A DNA stretch of 64,000 bases from Janthinobacterium sp. UMAB-56 (GCF_900095265.1 NZ_LT607656.1:175872-239871); one strand, 5' to 3'. Shown: positions 35,055 through 47,480, counted from the stretch's first letter. A program made the numbers and translations. Notes: generated by a model from the letters alone, not told the origin.

Positions 35055-36026
35055 ATGACACAACTCACGGTGCCGGAATTTCAGCATCGCACGGTGCTGC
35101 TCGATGAAGCGGTCGATGCGCTCGACCTGTCGGGTGACCGCGCGCACGGCATTTATGTCGACGGCACGTTTGGCCGCGGCGGCCATAGCCGATTGATTTT
35201 GTCGCGCCTGGCGCCAGACGCGCGCCTGATCGGCTTCGACAAGGACTTGCAGGCCATCGCCACAGCCGAACAGATCGGCGACCCGCGTTTTCAGATTGTC
35301 CACGACAGCTTTGCCACCATGACTGCCAGCCTGGCCGAACGGGGCGTGCAGCAGGTGGACGGCATCCTGCTCGACCTGGGCATCTCGTCGCCGCAAGTCG
35401 ACGACGCGGCGCGCGGTTTCAGCTTCCGCAACGACGGACCGCTGGACATGCGCATGGATACCACGCGCGGCATCTCCGCAGCCGAGTGGCTGGCGGTGGA
35501 AACCGAGCAGAATTTAGAGAAAGTGATACGCGATTATGGGGAAGAACGGTTTGCTTTTCAGATTGCAAAGGCGATTGTTGCTGGCCGGGCAGTCCAGCCA
35601 ATTTCAAGCACACGACAGCTTGCCGGCATCGTGGCAGGCGCCGTCAAGACCCGCGAGAAGGGTAAGGACCCCGCTACCCGCACCTTTCAGGCCATACGCA
35701 TTTTCATTAACAAAGAGCTCGAGGATCTCGAGGTCGGTCTGAATCAGGCATATGCCTGCCTGGCGCCCGGCGCGCGCATGGCCGTGATCAGCTTTCATTC
35801 GCTGGAAGACCGCATGGTCAAGCGCTTCTTCGCCTCGAAGGCGAACGTGGAGCAGCCTGACCGCCGTCTGCCGATCCGCGCGGTCGACTTGCCGCAGCCG
35901 GAAATGAAGCTGATTTCGAAAATGAAGCCGTCCGTCGCCGAGATCGAGGGCAACCCGCGCTCGCGTTCGGCCGTGATGCGCGTGGCGCAGCGTTTGCCCC
36001 TTCCAGTTAGTGGCGGCTCCCGATGA
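35055..36026 (+). CDS. rsmH: 16S rRNA (cytosine1402-N4)-methyltransferase RsmH
   Basis: A 323-residue SAM-dependent enzyme that methylates N4 of C1402 in the ribosomal P site. SAM motif [16 protein letters not shown] is at about residues 33-48, [13 protein letters not shown] near 105, and the C-terminal [12 protein letters not shown] motif is present. It is the second gene of the cluster; the stop overlaps ftsL in ATGA. Confidence 0.97.
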   Translation: MTQLTVPEFQHRTVLLDEAVDALDLSGDRAHGIYVDGTFGRGGHSRLILSRLAPDARLIGFDKDLQAIATAEQIGDPRFQIVHDSFATMTASLAERGVQQVDGILLDLGISSPQVDDAARGFSFRNDGPLDMRMDTTRGISAAEWLAVETEQNLEKVIRDYGEERFAFQIAKAIVAGRAVQPISSTRQLAGIVAGAVKTREKGKDPATRTFQAIRIFINKELEDLEVGLNQAYACLAPGARMAVISFHSLEDRMVKRFFASKANVEQPDRRLPIRAVDLPQPEMKLISKMKPSVAEIEGNPRSRSAVMRVAQRLPLPVSGGSR

Positions 36027-36292
36027 CTGGCAAGCTATGTGTCGTGCTGTCGGCCCTGCTGGTGTGCTGCGGCCTGTCGCTGGTGAACGCGCAGTACCAG
36101 TCGCGCCACCTGCTGATCGACCTGGAACGCGCGCAAGCGCTGTCGCGCCAACTCGACATCGACTGGGCGCAACTGCAACTGGACCAGTCCACCCTGGGCA
36201 AGCATGAACGCATCGAAGCGATCGCACGGCGCGACCTGAGCATGACGCCGCTGACGGCGGCGCGTACGCAATACCTGACGGAGGGCGAATAA
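36023..36292 (+). CDS. ftsL: Cell division protein FtsL
   Basis: An 89-residue bitopic protein: a short N-terminus, one helix (about residues 4-22), then a periplasmic leucine-zipper-like coiled coil ([20 protein letters not shown]). It forms the FtsQLB complex that activates FtsWI. It overlaps rsmH by 4 bases and ftsI by 1 base. Confidence 0.92.
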   Translation: MTGKLCVVLSALLVCCGLSLVNAQYQSRHLLIDLERAQALSRQLDIDWAQLQLDQSTLGKHERIEAIARRDLSMTPLTAARTQYLTEGE

Positions 36293-38070
36293 TGAAGTTG
36301 GGCGGTAACAGCAACGGCCGGGTGGCGGCATCGAAAGGCGTGCCATTCTCGAAGAACCCCGTACTGGCGGTGCGTCTGCCCGTCTGGCGTTCGCGCGTCG
36401 TGCTGTTCCTGCTGTTCTTCGCTTTCGCCGGCCTGGGCGTGCGCGCCCTGTGGCTGCAGGGCGTGTCGACGCAGTTTTTGCAAAAGCAGGGCAAGGCGCG
36501 CTATGAACGCACCCTGGAATTGCCTGCCACGCGCGGCAAGATCACCGACCGCAATGGCCAGGTACTCGCTTCCTCCGTGCCCGTAAAGGCCATCTGGGCG
36601 ATTCCCGACGACGTGCTGCAGGCGTCACCCGAAAAAATCAATGCGCTGGCCGGCCTGCTGGAAATGAATGTCAATGACTTGCGCAAGAAGCTCGATTCGG
36701 ACCGCAGCTTCGTCTACCTCAAGCGCCAGGTCGAGATGGACGTGGCCGACAAGATTTCCAAGCTGGGCATCGACGGCATTGACGAACGCAAGGAATACAA
36801 GCGCTTTTATCCACAGGGCGAAGTGATGACCCACGTGGTCGGCTTTACCAACGTGGAAGACGTGGGCCAGGAAAGCATGGAACTGGCGCAGCAGAAAACT
36901 CTCGTCGGCACCACCGGCAGCCGCCGCGTGATCAAGGACCGCCTTGGCCACATCGTCGAAGACATCGGTTTCATCCACGAACCGCATGACGGCAAGGACC
37001 TGACTCTGTCCGTCGACAGCAAGATCCAGTATATCGCCTTCACGCAGTTGAAGGAGGCGGTGGAAAAGTTCAACGCCAAGGCCGGCGGCGCCGTGGTGCT
37101 CGACGTGCATACGGGCGAAGTGCTGGCCCTGGCCAATTACCCCAGTTACGACCCGAATGACCGCCGCAAGCTCACGGGCCAGCAGCTGCGCAACCGCGTC
37201 ATGACCGATACGTTTGAACCCGGTTCGACCCTGAAACCGATCACGGTGTCGCTGGCGCTCGACACGGGCCGCGTCAAGCCGACCACCCTGATCGACACTG
37301 GCCCTGGCCGCTACACCATCGCCGACCGCACGATTACCGACACCAAGCCGCACGGCGTGATCAATGTTTCCGAAATCATCGAAATGTCGTCGAACATCGG
37401 CACCTCGAAAATCGCGCTGGGCATGCCGGCACAGGAAATGTGGGAAATGTTTACCAAGGTGGGCTTCGGCCAGCAGCCGAAATGGGGCTTCCCCGGCGCC
37501 GTGGCCGGCCGCGTGCGTCCGTATAAATCGTGGCGCCCGGTGGAGCAGGCGACCATGAGCTACGGTAACGGTATTTCCGTGTCGCTGATCCAGCTGGCGC
37601 GCTCTTACATGATGTTCGCGCGCGACGGCGACACGATTCCCCTGTCGTTCCAGAAGGTCAATGAATTGCCCGTGGGCCAGCAAGTGATCAAGCCGAAGAC
37701 GGCCGCCGAAATGCGCGCCATGCTAGAACTCGTGGTCTCCGGCGCGCACGGCTCGGCCAAGCGCGCCCAGGTCGCCGGCTACCGCGTGGGCGGCAAGACG
37801 GGTACCGCCTATAAAGTTGAAAACGGCCGCTATGCGATGCCGCGCAAATATATTGGTTCGTTCGTGGGCATGGTGCCGATGTCGGCGCCGCGCTTCATCA
37901 TTGCCGTGATGATCGATGAACCGACCGGCCCGGCCCACTATGGTGGCCAGGTTGCCGCTCCCGCTTTCGCGGCGATTGCGACTAACGCGCTGCGCGCGAT
38001 GAACGTACCGCCCGATTCCTCCGTTACCGAAATCGTGGTCCCGGCCAATGCCGGCCCGGAGGCCATGTGA
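36292..38070 (+). CDS. ftsI: Peptidoglycan D,D-transpeptidase FtsI (PBP3)
   Basis: A 592-residue class B penicillin-binding protein: cytoplasmic tail, one helix (about 35-53), a pedestal domain and the transpeptidase domain. Catalytic motifs SxxK (STLK, about 313-316), SSN (about 366-368) and KTG (GGKTGTAYK, about 503) are intact. It crosslinks septal peptidoglycan with FtsW. The stop overlaps the murE start by 4 bases. Confidence 0.97.
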   Translation: MKLGGNSNGRVAASKGVPFSKNPVLAVRLPVWRSRVVLFLLFFAFAGLGVRALWLQGVSTQFLQKQGKARYERTLELPATRGKITDRNGQVLASSVPVKAIWAIPDDVLQASPEKINALAGLLEMNVNDLRKKLDSDRSFVYLKRQVEMDVADKISKLGIDGIDERKEYKRFYPQGEVMTHVVGFTNVEDVGQESMELAQQKTLVGTTGSRRVIKDRLGHIVEDIGFIHEPHDGKDLTLSVDSKIQYIAFTQLKEAVEKFNAKAGGAVVLDVHTGEVLALANYPSYDPNDRRKLTGQQLRNRVMTDTFEPGSTLKPITVSLALDTGRVKPTTLIDTGPGRYTIADRTITDTKPHGVINVSEIIEMSSNIGTSKIALGMPAQEMWEMFTKVGFGQQPKWGFPGAVAGRVRPYKSWRPVEQATMSYGNGISVSLIQLARSYMMFARDGDTIPLSFQKVNELPVGQQVIKPKTAAEMRAMLELVVSGAHGSAKRAQVAGYRVGGKTGTAYKVENGRYAMPRKYIGSFVGMVPMSAPRFIIAVMIDEPTGPAHYGGQVAAPAFAAIATNALRAMNVPPDSSVTEIVVPANAGPEAM

Positions 38071-39587
38071 AGTCACTCATGACCATACAAGACATCAGTT
38101 TGTGGATCAAAACGGCTGCCCCGTCCGGGCAGCTGACGTCCGATTCGCGCCGCGTGCAGCGCGGCGACGTGTTTTTCGCCTATGCGGACGCCACCCAATT
38201 CATCGACGCCGCCATCGAGCAGGGCGCCGCCGCCATCGTGCATGACGCCGTTGAATGGAACGCCGCATGGAGCGTGCCGCATCTGCTGGTCAGCGACCTG
38301 AAACGCCTGGCCGGCCCCGTGGCGCATGCTGTTTACAACATGCCCGACAGCGCCATGTTCAGCGCCGGCGTGACGGGCACGAATGGCAAGACCTCGTGCG
38401 CGCTATGGCTGGCGCAGGCCCTGGCGCGCCTCGGTGAAACCTCGTCCGTCATCGGGACTCTGGGCGTGGGCCTGTGCAAGCCGCGCGGCGCCATCGAATT
38501 CGACGTCACCGGCTACACCACGCCGGACGCCGTGCTGCTGGCGCGCAAGCTGGCCGCCATGCGCGACGCCGGTGCCAAAGCCGTTGCCATCGAAGTGTCG
38601 TCGATCGGCCTGGACCAGGAGCGCGCGGCCGGCATGCATTTCGATGTCGCCATGTTTACCAATCTGACGCGCGATCACCTCGACTACCATGGCGACATGG
38701 CGGCCTACGAGGCGGCCAAGGTCAAGCTGTTCGACTGGCCCGGCCTGAGAACGGCTGTCATTAACCTCGATGACGCCATGGGCCTGCGCCTGGCGCGCCA
38801 CGTGGAAGGCAAGTTGGCCGGTGAATATCCGGTGATAGGCTATACCTTGCAAGATGCGGCAGCCTTGCCCGACTTGCCGGGCGTGCTGATGCTGCGCGCC
38901 AGCCAGTTCCGCAGCCGCCATGCCGGCACCGACTTCCACCTGGAATGCGCGCTGGGCGTGGCGCTGGTCAAGACGCAGCTGGTGGGCCACTTTAATATCA
39001 GCAATGCGCTGGCCGTGCTGGGCGCCTTGCTGGCGCATGGCACCGGCCTGCGCGCCGCCATCGACGGCATCGAATCCCTGCAACCGGCCCCAGGCCGCAT
39101 GCAGCAAGTGGGCGGCCAGGAAGCGCCTATGGTCGTCATCGATTACGCGCATACGCCGGACGCACTGGAAAAAACCCTGGCTGCCTTGCGCCAGGTGGCG
39201 CAGGAGCGGGGCGGTCAGTTGTGGTGCGTGTTCGGCTGCGGCGGCGACCGCGATCCGGGCAAGCGTCCGCAGATGGGCGCCATTGCGCAGCTGGCCGATC
39301 ACGTACTGGTCACCAGCGACAATCCGCGCAGCGAAGACCCGCACGCCATTATCGCGCAGATCGTCGCCGGCATGCGTGCCGACGGCCCGCAGCCGCAAGC
39401 CATCGAAGATCGCGCCGGGGCCATTTTGTCGGCCATCAAGCACGCAGCCAAGCCGGACGTGATCCTGTTGGCGGGCAAGGGCCATGAGCCGTACCAGGAA
39501 ATCAAGGGCAAGAAACTGCCGTTTTCCGATGCCGACCATGCGCAGCTTGCCCTGTCCGCGCGCCTGACGATGATGAGGACGAACTGA
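38067..39587 (+). CDS. murE: UDP-MurNAc-tripeptide synthetase MurE
   Basis: A 506-residue Mur ligase: ATP loop GVTGTNGKTS (about 92-101) and the DNPR motif (SDNPRSEDP, about 420), which selects meso-diaminopimelate. It adds the third residue of the stem peptide. The start is a GTG at 38067 overlapping the ftsI stop, with GGAGG only 4 bases upstream; the in-frame ATG at 38079 is the alternative. It overlaps murF by 1 base. Confidence 0.96.
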   Translation: MKSLMTIQDISLWIKTAAPSGQLTSDSRRVQRGDVFFAYADATQFIDAAIEQGAAAIVHDAVEWNAAWSVPHLLVSDLKRLAGPVAHAVYNMPDSAMFSAGVTGTNGKTSCALWLAQALARLGETSSVIGTLGVGLCKPRGAIEFDVTGYTTPDAVLLARKLAAMRDAGAKAVAIEVSSIGLDQERAAGMHFDVAMFTNLTRDHLDYHGDMAAYEAAKVKLFDWPGLRTAVINLDDAMGLRLARHVEGKLAGEYPVIGYTLQDAAALPDLPGVLMLRASQFRSRHAGTDFHLECALGVALVKTQLVGHFNISNALAVLGALLAHGTGLRAAIDGIESLQPAPGRMQQVGGQEAPMVVIDYAHTPDALEKTLAALRQVAQERGGQLWCVFGCGGDRDPGKRPQMGAIAQLADHVLVTSDNPRSEDPHAIIAQIVAGMRADGPQPQAIEDRAGAILSAIKHAAKPDVILLAGKGHEPYQEIKGKKLPFSDADHAQLALSARLTMMRTN

Positions 39588-41029
39588 TGGACCGCCTCAT
39601 GCACGCCAGCCTGGCCGAACTGATGCCGTCGCTGGACGGCGCACAGCTGACGGGCGACGCCGTTTTTGATGGCGTCTGCACCGACAGCCGCAGCGCCCAA
39701 GCCGGTTCGCTCTTCGTCGCCCTGCGCGGCGAGAGTTTCGACGCCCACGATTTCCTCGACCAGGTGGCCGCGCGCGGTGTCGCCGCCGTGGTGGTCGAGC
39801 GCCTGCCGGCAGGCTGGGACAGTGGCAAGGTGCCGGCCATCGTGGTCGCCGATACCCTGGTCGCACTGGGCCGCATCGCCAACCACTGGCGCGGCCGTTT
39901 CAGCTTGCCCGTCATCGGCGTTACCGGCAGCAACGGCAAGACCACCGTCAAGGAAATGATTGCATCCATCCTGGCGGCGGCCTTTGGCGAAGAAGGCCGG
40001 CTTGCCACGCGCGGCAACCTGAATAACGAGATCGGCGTGCCCCTGACCCTGTTCCGCCTGAACGCCGGACACAAGGCGGCCGTCATCGAGATGGGCATGA
40101 ACCATCCGGGGGAAATTGCACGCCTGGCAGCGATCGCCGCGCCGACCCTGGCGATGGTCAACAACGCACAGCGCGAGCACCAGGAATTCATGCATACCGT
40201 GGAAGCGGTGGCGCGCGAAAACGGCGCAGCGCTGGCGGCGTTGGCCGCCGATGGCGTGGCCGTCTTCCCGCATGGCGATGAATTCACGCCCCTGTGGCGC
40301 GAACTGGCCGGCGCGCGACCCGTCATCACCTTCGGCCTGTCGAAAGAGGCCGATGTCAGCTGCACGCACCGCGCCGCCGAGGATTTTGGCAGCGACCTGT
40401 TCGTCAGCGTGCGCGCACAGGACGGCAGCCTGCGCCAGTTCTTCGTCGGCTTGCAGGCGGCAGGCGAACACAATGTGCGCAATGCGCTGGCGGCCGTGGC
40501 ATGCGCCATTGGCGCCGGCATTGCCATCGAATATATCAAGCAGGGCCTGGAGGCGTTTTCTCCCGTGCATGGCCGCCTGCAGAAAAAACGTGCCGCCAAT
40601 GGCGCCACCATCATCGACGACACGTATAACGCCAATCCGGATTCGGCGCGCGCGGCCATCGATGTACTGGCGCAGGCCCCAGCACCACGCATCCTGGTGC
40701 TGGGCGAGATGGGCGAAGTCGGCACGCAGGGGCAGCAGTTCCACGAAGAGATCGGCGCCTACGCCGCCGCCAAAGGCATAGAACACGTGCTGGCGACGGG
40801 TGGACTGGCGCGCCATCTGGTCAATCCGGCGCAGGAAGCCGCCAGCCAGGAATCGGGCACGGTCGTGGAGTATTTCGAACAGTTCGACGGTTTGCTGGCG
40901 GCGCTCGATGCGCATTTGTCAAGCCGCTCGGATGCAACAGTATTAATCAAGGGCTCCCGTTTCATGAAGATGGAGCGGGCCGTGCAGCATTTGATTGGTT
41001 CAAACAACAATAACAAGGAAGCTCACTAA
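39587..41029 (+). CDS. murF: UDP-MurNAc-tripeptide:D-Ala-D-Ala ligase MurF
   Basis: A 480-residue Mur ligase with ATP loop [13 protein letters not shown] (about 111-123), the central [10 protein letters not shown] motif and the C-terminal DTYNANPDS signature of MurF. It adds D-Ala-D-Ala to complete the pentapeptide. The start overlaps the murE stop; mraY begins 2 bases after its stop. Confidence 0.97.
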   Translation: MDRLMHASLAELMPSLDGAQLTGDAVFDGVCTDSRSAQAGSLFVALRGESFDAHDFLDQVAARGVAAVVVERLPAGWDSGKVPAIVVADTLVALGRIANHWRGRFSLPVIGVTGSNGKTTVKEMIASILAAAFGEEGRLATRGNLNNEIGVPLTLFRLNAGHKAAVIEMGMNHPGEIARLAAIAAPTLAMVNNAQREHQEFMHTVEAVARENGAALAALAADGVAVFPHGDEFTPLWRELAGARPVITFGLSKEADVSCTHRAAEDFGSDLFVSVRAQDGSLRQFFVGLQAAGEHNVRNALAAVACAIGAGIAIEYIKQGLEAFSPVHGRLQKKRAANGATIIDDTYNANPDSARAAIDVLAQAPAPRILVLGEMGEVGTQGQQFHEEIGAYAAAKGIEHVLATGGLARHLVNPAQEAASQESGTVVEYFEQFDGLLAALDAHLSSRSDATVLIKGSRFMKMERAVQHLIGSNNNNKEAH

Positions 41030-41031
41030 TC

Positions 41032-42207
41032 ATGCTGCTCTGGCTCGCTCATTATTTCCAGGACGACATTGGCCCATTGCGGGTCTTTAACTTCATCACT
41101 TTCCGCGCCGTCTTCGCCACCTTGACGGCGATTTTGATCGGCCTGTGCGCCGGTCCCGCCGTGATCCGCATGCTCACACGCATGAAGGTCGGCCAGGCCG
41201 TGCGTACGGACGGCCCGCAAACGCATCTGAAAAAACACGGCACCCCCACCATGGGCGGTGTGCTGATCCTCATCGCCATCGGCATTTCCACCTTGCTGTG
41301 GGCCGACCTGTCGAACCGTTTCATCTGGCCCGTGCTGATCGTCACGCTGGGCTTTGGCGCCGTCGGCTGGGCCGATGACTACCGCAAGGTGGTGCACCAG
41401 GACCCGGAAGGCATGCGCTCGCGCGAGAAATACTTCTGGCAGTCGCTGATCGGCATTGCTGCCGCGTTTTACCTGGCGTTTTCCGTCTCCATCTCCGAGC
41501 CCAATGCCGGCCAGGTGTGGAATCTGATCTACGCCTGGGTGCAATCGGGCTTCGCCATGGACTTGCCGCCGAAGGCCGACCTGATCGTTCCTTTCTTCAA
41601 GACCATCAGCTATCCGCTTGGCGTGTGGGGCTTCATTGCGCTGACCTATTGCGTCATCGTCGGCACCAGCAACGCCGTCAATTTCACCGATGGCCTTGAT
41701 GGCCTGGCCATCATGCCGACCGTGATGGTGGGCACGGCCCTGGGACTGTTCGCCTACCTGACGGGTAACGCCACGTATGCGCGCTACCTGTTCATCCCGC
41801 ACATCCCTGGCGCTGGCGAGTTGGTGATTTTCTGCGGCGCGCTGGCCGGTTCCGGTCTGGCCTTCCTCTGGTATAACACGCACCCTGCGAAAGTGTTCAT
41901 GGGCGACGTGGGCGCACTGGCACTGGGCGGCGCACTCGGCACCATTGCCGTCATCGTGCGCCAGGAAATCGTCCTGTTCATCATGGGCGGCATCTTCGTC
42001 GTCGAAACGCTGTCCGTGATCATCCAGGTCGTCTGGTTCAAGTACACCAAGAAGCGCTATGGCGCTGGCCGCCGCGTTTTCCTGATGGCGCCCCTGCATC
42101 ACCATTTTGAACAAAAAGGCTGGAAGGAGACGCAGGTTGTCGTGCGTTTCTGGATCATCACCATGATGCTGGTGCTGCTCGGCCTGACTACCTTGAAGCT
42201 GCGCTGA
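41032..42207 (+). CDS. mraY: Phospho-MurNAc-pentapeptide transferase MraY
   Basis: A 391-residue membrane enzyme with ten helices that makes lipid I from UDP-MurNAc-pentapeptide and undecaprenyl phosphate. Catalytic DDxxK (ADDYRK, about 115-120), the [10 protein letters not shown] loop and the C-terminal MAPLHHHFE motif (HHH) are all intact. It overlaps murD by 1 base. Confidence 0.97.
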   Translation: MLLWLAHYFQDDIGPLRVFNFITFRAVFATLTAILIGLCAGPAVIRMLTRMKVGQAVRTDGPQTHLKKHGTPTMGGVLILIAIGISTLLWADLSNRFIWPVLIVTLGFGAVGWADDYRKVVHQDPEGMRSREKYFWQSLIGIAAAFYLAFSVSISEPNAGQVWNLIYAWVQSGFAMDLPPKADLIVPFFKTISYPLGVWGFIALTYCVIVGTSNAVNFTDGLDGLAIMPTVMVGTALGLFAYLTGNATYARYLFIPHIPGAGELVIFCGALAGSGLAFLWYNTHPAKVFMGDVGALALGGALGTIAVIVRQEIVLFIMGGIFVVETLSVIIQVVWFKYTKKRYGAGRRVFLMAPLHHHFEQKGWKETQVVVRFWIITMMLVLLGLTTLKLR

Positions 42208-43763
42208 TGATGTACGACGCTAAAACCGCACTGGTACTGGGCCTCGGCGAATCGGGGCTGGCGATGGCCCTGTGGCTGGCCCGCAGCGGTGCTTGCGTGC
42301 GCGTGGCCGATACACGTGAAAATCCGGAGCGCCTGGCGGCGTTGCAGGCCGCCGTGCCGCAGGCGCAGTTCATCGCCGGTGTCTTCACGGCCGGGCTGCT
42401 CGACGGCGTCGATTTCGTCGCCGTCAGCCCTGGCCTGGCGCCGGGCCGCGAACTGGCGCAGATTGCGCCGGCGGCAGCTGAAAAAAATATCCCCGTGTGG
42501 GGCGAGATCGAACTGTTCGCGCAGGCGCTGGCCGCGCTCAAGGCAGAACGCGGCTATGCACCGAAAGTCATCGCCATCACGGGCACGAATGGCAAGACAA
42601 CGGTGACCAGCCTGGTAGGCTTGTTGTGCGAACGCGCGGGCATGGTAACGCGCGTGGCTGGCAATATCAGCCCGGCCGCGCTCGACGTGCTGCGCGAAGT
42701 GCTCGATGCCGAGCCTGCGCCGCAGACGATGGATGCAGAAGCTGAAGTGGCGCAAGCTGTTGCCAGCACCTTGCCGCAAGCGTGGATCCTCGAGTTGTCC
42801 AGCTTCCAGCTGCACACGACCTTCAGCCTGCAGGCCGATGCGGCCACGGTCCTGAACCTGTCGCAGGATCACCTGGACTGGCATGGTGACATGGCGGCGT
42901 ATGCCAATGACAAGGCGCGCATCTTCGGCGAACAGACCGTGCGTATTTTGAACCGCGACGATGCGTTAGTCATGCACATGGCCGATCCGCTGGCCGGGAG
43001 CATCACCTTCGGCACGGGCGAGCCGGTGGAGGTAGACAGCTTTGGCCTGGTCAATGAGCGGGGCATCTTCTGGCTGGCGCAAGCCGTGCCCAGCGAAGAA
43101 GTCATCGAGAAAAAACGCAAGAAGAACGATCCCGCGCCGGAACCGGTGCCGACGATGGCGAAGAAACTGATGCCGGCCGACGCGCTGAAAATCCGCGGCC
43201 AGCACAATGCCTCGAATGCGCTGGCGGCGCTGGCCCTGTGCCGCGCCATCGGCCTGCCATTCGCCCCGCTGCTGCATGGTCTGCGTGAATACCAGGGCGA
43301 GCCGCACCGGGTGGAACTGATCACGGCCGTGGCTGAAGTCGAATACTACGACGACAGCAAGGGCACGAACGTGGGCGCGACAGTGGCCGCTCTGTCTGGC
43401 CTGGGCAAGGCGTTTGGCGGCGCGGAACAGCGTCTGGTACTGATCGCCGGCGGTGACGGCAAGGGGCAGGATTTCTCGCCGCTGGCTGAACCCGTGTCGC
43501 GCTATGTGCGCGCCGTGGTGCTGATCGGCCGCGATGCGCCGGCCTTGCGCGCGGCCCTGGAACCGGCCGGTGTGGACATCGTCGACTGCGCCACCTTGCC
43601 GGAAGCCGTCAAGCGCGCCAGCAGCCTGGCGCTGGCCGGCGATGCCGTGCTGCTGTCTCCCGCGTGCGCCAGCCTGGACATGTTCAGGAACTATGCGCAC
43701 CGTGCGCAGGTGTTTGTCGACGCCGTGCGCGACATCGCCCTGGAAAACGGACAGGATATCTGA
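42207..43763 (+). CDS. murD: UDP-MurNAc-L-Ala:D-Glu ligase MurD
   Basis: A 518-residue Mur ligase with ATP loop [13 protein letters not shown] (about 124-136), [13 protein letters not shown] and [13 protein letters not shown]. It adds D-glutamate. It is longer than the 440 residues of E. coli MurD because of extra segments, among them a charged and Pro-rich stretch ([20 protein letters not shown], about 302-321) and a loop before ILELSSFQ; such long MurD proteins are usual in Burkholderiales. The gene starts at the murD/mraY overlap and the ftsW ATG overlaps its stop. Confidence 0.95.
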   Translation: MMYDAKTALVLGLGESGLAMALWLARSGACVRVADTRENPERLAALQAAVPQAQFIAGVFTAGLLDGVDFVAVSPGLAPGRELAQIAPAAAEKNIPVWGEIELFAQALAALKAERGYAPKVIAITGTNGKTTVTSLVGLLCERAGMVTRVAGNISPAALDVLREVLDAEPAPQTMDAEAEVAQAVASTLPQAWILELSSFQLHTTFSLQADAATVLNLSQDHLDWHGDMAAYANDKARIFGEQTVRILNRDDALVMHMADPLAGSITFGTGEPVEVDSFGLVNERGIFWLAQAVPSEEVIEKKRKKNDPAPEPVPTMAKKLMPADALKIRGQHNASNALAALALCRAIGLPFAPLLHGLREYQGEPHRVELITAVAEVEYYDDSKGTNVGATVAALSGLGKAFGGAEQRLVLIAGGDGKGQDFSPLAEPVSRYVRAVVLIGRDAPALRAALEPAGVDIVDCATLPEAVKRASSLALAGDAVLLSPACASLDMFRNYAHRAQVFVDAVRDIALENGQDI

Positions 43764-44974
43764 TGGCCTTCCAACTGCCTTTCAGCTTTGGTTCCGGTTC
43801 TGCCGCCAAGCCGCTGGATAGCCGCGCGCGGCAGTCGAAGATGATGGACTATGACAAGCCGCTGGTATGGGTCGTCCTGCTGCTCATGCTGCTGGGCATG
43901 GTGATGGTGTATTCGGCGTCGATTTCGCTGTCGGACGCGCGCAAGTTTGCCGCCTACTCGAACAGTTATTTCGTCGTGCGCCAAGCGCTGTTCATCGGCG
44001 TGTCGATCATCGTCGGCGCGCTGGTGTTCCGCATCCCCGTCGCCACCTGGCAAAAGATCGCGCCGTGGCTGTTCATCGGCACCTTGGTGCTGCTGGTGAT
44101 GGTGCTGATACCTGGCCTGGGCGTGTCGGTCAATGGCGGGCGCCGCTGGCTGAACCTGCCCGGCCTGCGGCCGCAGCCGTCCGAGTTGATGAAGGTGGTG
44201 ATGGTGCTGTACGCGGCCGACTACACGGTGCGCAAGCAGGAATACATGCACAAACTGACCAAGGGCTTCATGCCGATGGCGCTGGCCGTCAGTTTCGTCG
44301 GCCTGCTGCTGCTGATGGAGCCCGATCTGGGCGCTTTCGGCGTGATCGTCTGCATCGCCATGGGCATCCTGTTTTTGGGCGGCGTCAACGCCATCTGGTT
44401 CGGCGGCATCGGCGCCATGCTGACGGCGATTTTCGTCACCATCATCGCCTTGTCGAAATTCCGCCGCGAGCGGTTTTTTGCGTATCTCGATCCCTGGCAG
44501 GAAGACAATGCCCTGAACAAGGCTTACCAGCTGACGCACTCGCTGATCGCCTTCGGGCGCGGTGAACTGTTTGGCGTGGGCCTGGGCGGCAGCGTGGAAA
44601 AGCTGCACTACCTGCCCGAAGCGCATACGGACTTTTTGCTGGCAGTGATCGGCGAGGAACTGGGCCTGGTGGGCGTGCTGATCGTGATCGGCATGTTCTA
44701 CTGGATTATCAAGCGGGCGTTTGACATCGGCCGTCAGGCGATCGCCATCGACCAGACTTTTGCCGGCCTGACGGCGAAGGGCATCGCCATCTGGATCGGC
44801 GTGCAGACCTTCATCAACATGGGCGTGAACCTGGGCCTGCTGCCGACCAAAGGGCTGACCTTGCCCCTGATGAGTTATGGCGGCACGGGCGTACTGATTA
44901 ACTGTATCGGCCTGGCGATCCTGCTGCGCATCGATTTCGAAAACCGGATCCTGATGCGGGGAGGCCGGCTATGA
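43763..44974 (+). CDS. ftsW: Septal peptidoglycan glycosyltransferase FtsW
   Basis: A 403-residue SEDS protein with ten helices. The periplasmic loop Asp region, the [22 protein letters not shown] motif and the C-terminal [16 protein letters not shown] motif define the family. It polymerises lipid II at the septum with FtsI. The ATG at 43763 overlaps the murD stop by 1 base; the longer upstream frame lies inside murD. It overlaps murG by 4 bases. Confidence 0.96.
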   Translation: MAFQLPFSFGSGSAAKPLDSRARQSKMMDYDKPLVWVVLLLMLLGMVMVYSASISLSDARKFAAYSNSYFVVRQALFIGVSIIVGALVFRIPVATWQKIAPWLFIGTLVLLVMVLIPGLGVSVNGGRRWLNLPGLRPQPSELMKVVMVLYAADYTVRKQEYMHKLTKGFMPMALAVSFVGLLLLMEPDLGAFGVIVCIAMGILFLGGVNAIWFGGIGAMLTAIFVTIIALSKFRRERFFAYLDPWQEDNALNKAYQLTHSLIAFGRGELFGVGLGGSVEKLHYLPEAHTDFLLAVIGEELGLVGVLIVIGMFYWIIKRAFDIGRQAIAIDQTFAGLTAKGIAIWIGVQTFINMGVNLGLLPTKGLTLPLMSYGGTGVLINCIGLAILLRIDFENRILMRGGRL

Positions 44975-46065
44975 ACAACGTGACGAATTTGAAAACGACG
45001 AAAAGACTGATGATCATGGCGGCCGGCACCGGCGGCCATATTTTCCCCGGTCTGGCGATTGCGCAGACCATGCGCGCGCGCGGCTGGGAAGTGAGCTGGC
45101 TGGGCACGACGCACGGCATGGAGCAGGAATTGGTGCCGAAGAGCGGTATTCCCATGGATGCCATCGCGTTTTCCGGCATGCGCGGCAAGGGCCTGGCGCA
45201 CACCATCCAGGGCGGCTTCAGGATGCTGGCCAGCTTTTTTGCCATCCGCCGTTTCATCGCCAGCCGCAAGCCGGATGTGGTGATGGGCATGGGCGGCTAC
45301 GTCACCGTGCCGGGCGGCCTGATGGCGCGCCTGAAGGGCGTGCCGCTGGTGCTGGTCAATGCCGACGCGGCGCTGCTGTTGTCGAACAAGACCCTGGTGC
45401 CACTGGCGCAGCAAGTGTGCTTCGGCTTTCCTGCCGATTTCGGCAGCGCCGCCGGCAAGGCCGTCGTCACGGGCAATCCCGTGCGCGCCGAGATCCTCGC
45501 GATGGCGCCGCCAGCCACGCGCTTTGCGGGCCGCAGCGGACCGCTGCGCATCCTGGTGGTGGGCGGCAGCCTGGGCGCGAAAGCGCTGAACGATAATCTG
45601 CCCGCCGCGCTGGCCCTGATGCCGGAGGGCGAGCGTCCGCTGGTGACGCACCAGTCGGGCAAGAAGAATATCGACGCCCTGCATGCCGCGTACGCGCAGG
45701 CGGGCGTGCAAGCCAATGTGGTCGATTTCATCGATGACATGGCCAAGGCGTATACCGAGGCCGACCTGGTGATTTGCCGTGCTGGCGCGATCACCCTGTC
45801 GGAATTGACGGCGGCCGGCGTGGCCAGCGTGCTCGTGCCGCTGGTGGCGTCGACCACCAGCCACCAGCGCGACAACGCGCAATGGATGGCAAAACAAGGT
45901 GCGGCGATTCATCTGCCGCAGACGGAAATGAGTGCGGCGTCGCTGAGCGCGATGCTGTCGTCCTTGACGCGCGGCACCTGCCAGCAGATGGCGCAAGCGG
46001 CACTGGCAGCAGGCAAGCGCGACGCCAATGAGGCGATCGCACACGTATTGGAAAAACTGGCATGA
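44971..46065 (+). CDS. murG: UDP-GlcNAc:lipid I transferase MurG
   Basis: A 364-residue GT-B glycosyltransferase that adds GlcNAc to lipid I to form lipid II on the inner face of the membrane. The N-terminal [15 protein letters not shown] loop (about 15-29), [11 protein letters not shown] and the C-terminal [14 protein letters not shown] nucleotide-binding segment are clear. It begins with a short extra N-terminus ([11 protein letters not shown]). Confidence 0.96.
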   Translation: MNNVTNLKTTKRLMIMAAGTGGHIFPGLAIAQTMRARGWEVSWLGTTHGMEQELVPKSGIPMDAIAFSGMRGKGLAHTIQGGFRMLASFFAIRRFIASRKPDVVMGMGGYVTVPGGLMARLKGVPLVLVNADAALLLSNKTLVPLAQQVCFGFPADFGSAAGKAVVTGNPVRAEILAMAPPATRFAGRSGPLRILVVGGSLGAKALNDNLPAALALMPEGERPLVTHQSGKKNIDALHAAYAQAGVQANVVDFIDDMAKAYTEADLVICRAGAITLSELTAAGVASVLVPLVASTTSHQRDNAQWMAKQGAAIHLPQTEMSAASLSAMLSSLTRGTCQQMAQAALAAGKRDANEAIAHVLEKLA

Positions 46066-46075
46066 GGTTAGCTCT

Positions 46076-47479
46076 GTGAAGCATAAAGTAAACAATATCC
46101 ACTTTGTCGGCATTGGCGGCAGCGGCATGAGCGGCATCGCCGAAGTGCTGGTCAACCTGGGCTACAAGGTGTCGGGCTCCGACCTGGGCAGCAATGCGGC
46201 GACGCAGCGCCTGGCGAGCCTGGGCGCGACCGTCATGCTCGGGCACGCGGCAGAGAACATCGGCGACGCCGATGCTGTCGTGACATCGGGCGCTGTCCCG
46301 CAAGACAATCCGGAAGTGGCGGCCGCACGCGCGCGCAAGATTCCGCTGGTGCCGCGCGCCGTGATGCTCGGTGAATTGATGCGTTTGAAGCGCGGCATCG
46401 CCATTGCCGGCACGCACGGCAAGACGACGACCACCAGCCTGGTCGCTTCCGTGCTGGCGCAAGGCGGTCTCGATCCCACGTTCGTCATCGGCGGCCGCCT
46501 GACCAGCGCCGGCGCGAACGCCAAGCTGGGCTCCGGCGACTACCTGGTGGCCGAAGCCGATGAATCGGACGCCTCGTTCCTGAACCTGACGCCGATGATC
46601 GAAGTGATCACGAATATCGACGCCGATCACATGGACACCTACGAGCACGATTTCGAAAAGCTCAAGCAGGCCTTCGTACAATTCACGCACCGTTTGCCTT
46701 TCTATGGCCGCGCCATGCTGTGCATCGACGATCCGCACGTGCGCGCCATCATCCCGTCCGTCACCAAGCCGGTCACCACCTATGGCTTCGCGGAAGACGC
46801 CGAAGTGCGCGCCATCAATGCGCGCGCCGTGGGACTGGAAATGCACTTCACCGTGCTGCAGGAAGGCTATCCCGACCTCGACGTGGTGCTGAACCAGCCT
46901 GGCATGCACAATGTGCAGAATGCCTGCTCGGCGATTGCCATCGCGCGCGAAATCGGCATCGCCGACAGCGCCACGCAGCAGGGCCTGGCCGAGTTTTCCG
47001 GCGTGGGCCGCCGCTTCACGCGCTATGGCGACGTGGCGCTGCCCAACGGCGGCAGCTTCGCGCTGGTCGACGATTTCGGCCACCATCCGGTGGAAACGGA
47101 AGTGACCCTGGCCGCCGCACGCGCCGCCTATCCTGGCCGCCGCCTGGTACTGGCTTTTCAGCCGCACCGCTACAGTCGCACGCGCGACCTGTTCGAGGAT
47201 TTCGTCAAGGTGCTGGGCGCGCCCGACGTACTGCTCCTGTCGGAAGTGTATGCGGCAGGCGAAGCGCCTATCGTCGCCGCCGACGGCCGCGCACTGGCGC
47301 ATGCGCTGCGCGCGCGCGGCAAGATTGAACCGATTTTCGTCGAATCCATGACGGACATGGCCGACACCATCATGAGCGTGGCGCGCGATGGCGACGTCGT
47401 GCTGACCATGGGGGCCGGCTCGATCAGCGGCATCCCGCAACAACTGACAACGTATCAATCTCACACTGTAAAGGCCTGA
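46076..47479 (+). CDS. murC: UDP-MurNAc:L-Ala ligase MurC
   Basis: A 467-residue Mur ligase that adds the first amino acid. The N-terminus has [14 protein letters not shown] and the ATP loop is [11 protein letters not shown] (about 111-121). The start is the GTG at 46076, with GAGG 7-12 bases upstream; it then begins [11 protein letters not shown] as in relatives. The frame before it lies in murG. Confidence 0.96.
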   Translation: MKHKVNNIHFVGIGGSGMSGIAEVLVNLGYKVSGSDLGSNAATQRLASLGATVMLGHAAENIGDADAVVTSGAVPQDNPEVAAARARKIPLVPRAVMLGELMRLKRGIAIAGTHGKTTTTSLVASVLAQGGLDPTFVIGGRLTSAGANAKLGSGDYLVAEADESDASFLNLTPMIEVITNIDADHMDTYEHDFEKLKQAFVQFTHRLPFYGRAMLCIDDPHVRAIIPSVTKPVTTYGFAEDAEVRAINARAVGLEMHFTVLQEGYPDLDVVLNQPGMHNVQNACSAIAIAREIGIADSATQQGLAEFSGVGRRFTRYGDVALPNGGSFALVDDFGHHPVETEVTLAAARAAYPGRRLVLAFQPHRYSRTRDLFEDFVKVLGAPDVLLLSEVYAAGEAPIVAADGRALAHALRARGKIEPIFVESMTDMADTIMSVARDGDVVLTMGAGSISGIPQQLTTYQSHTVKA

Positions 47480-47480
47480 C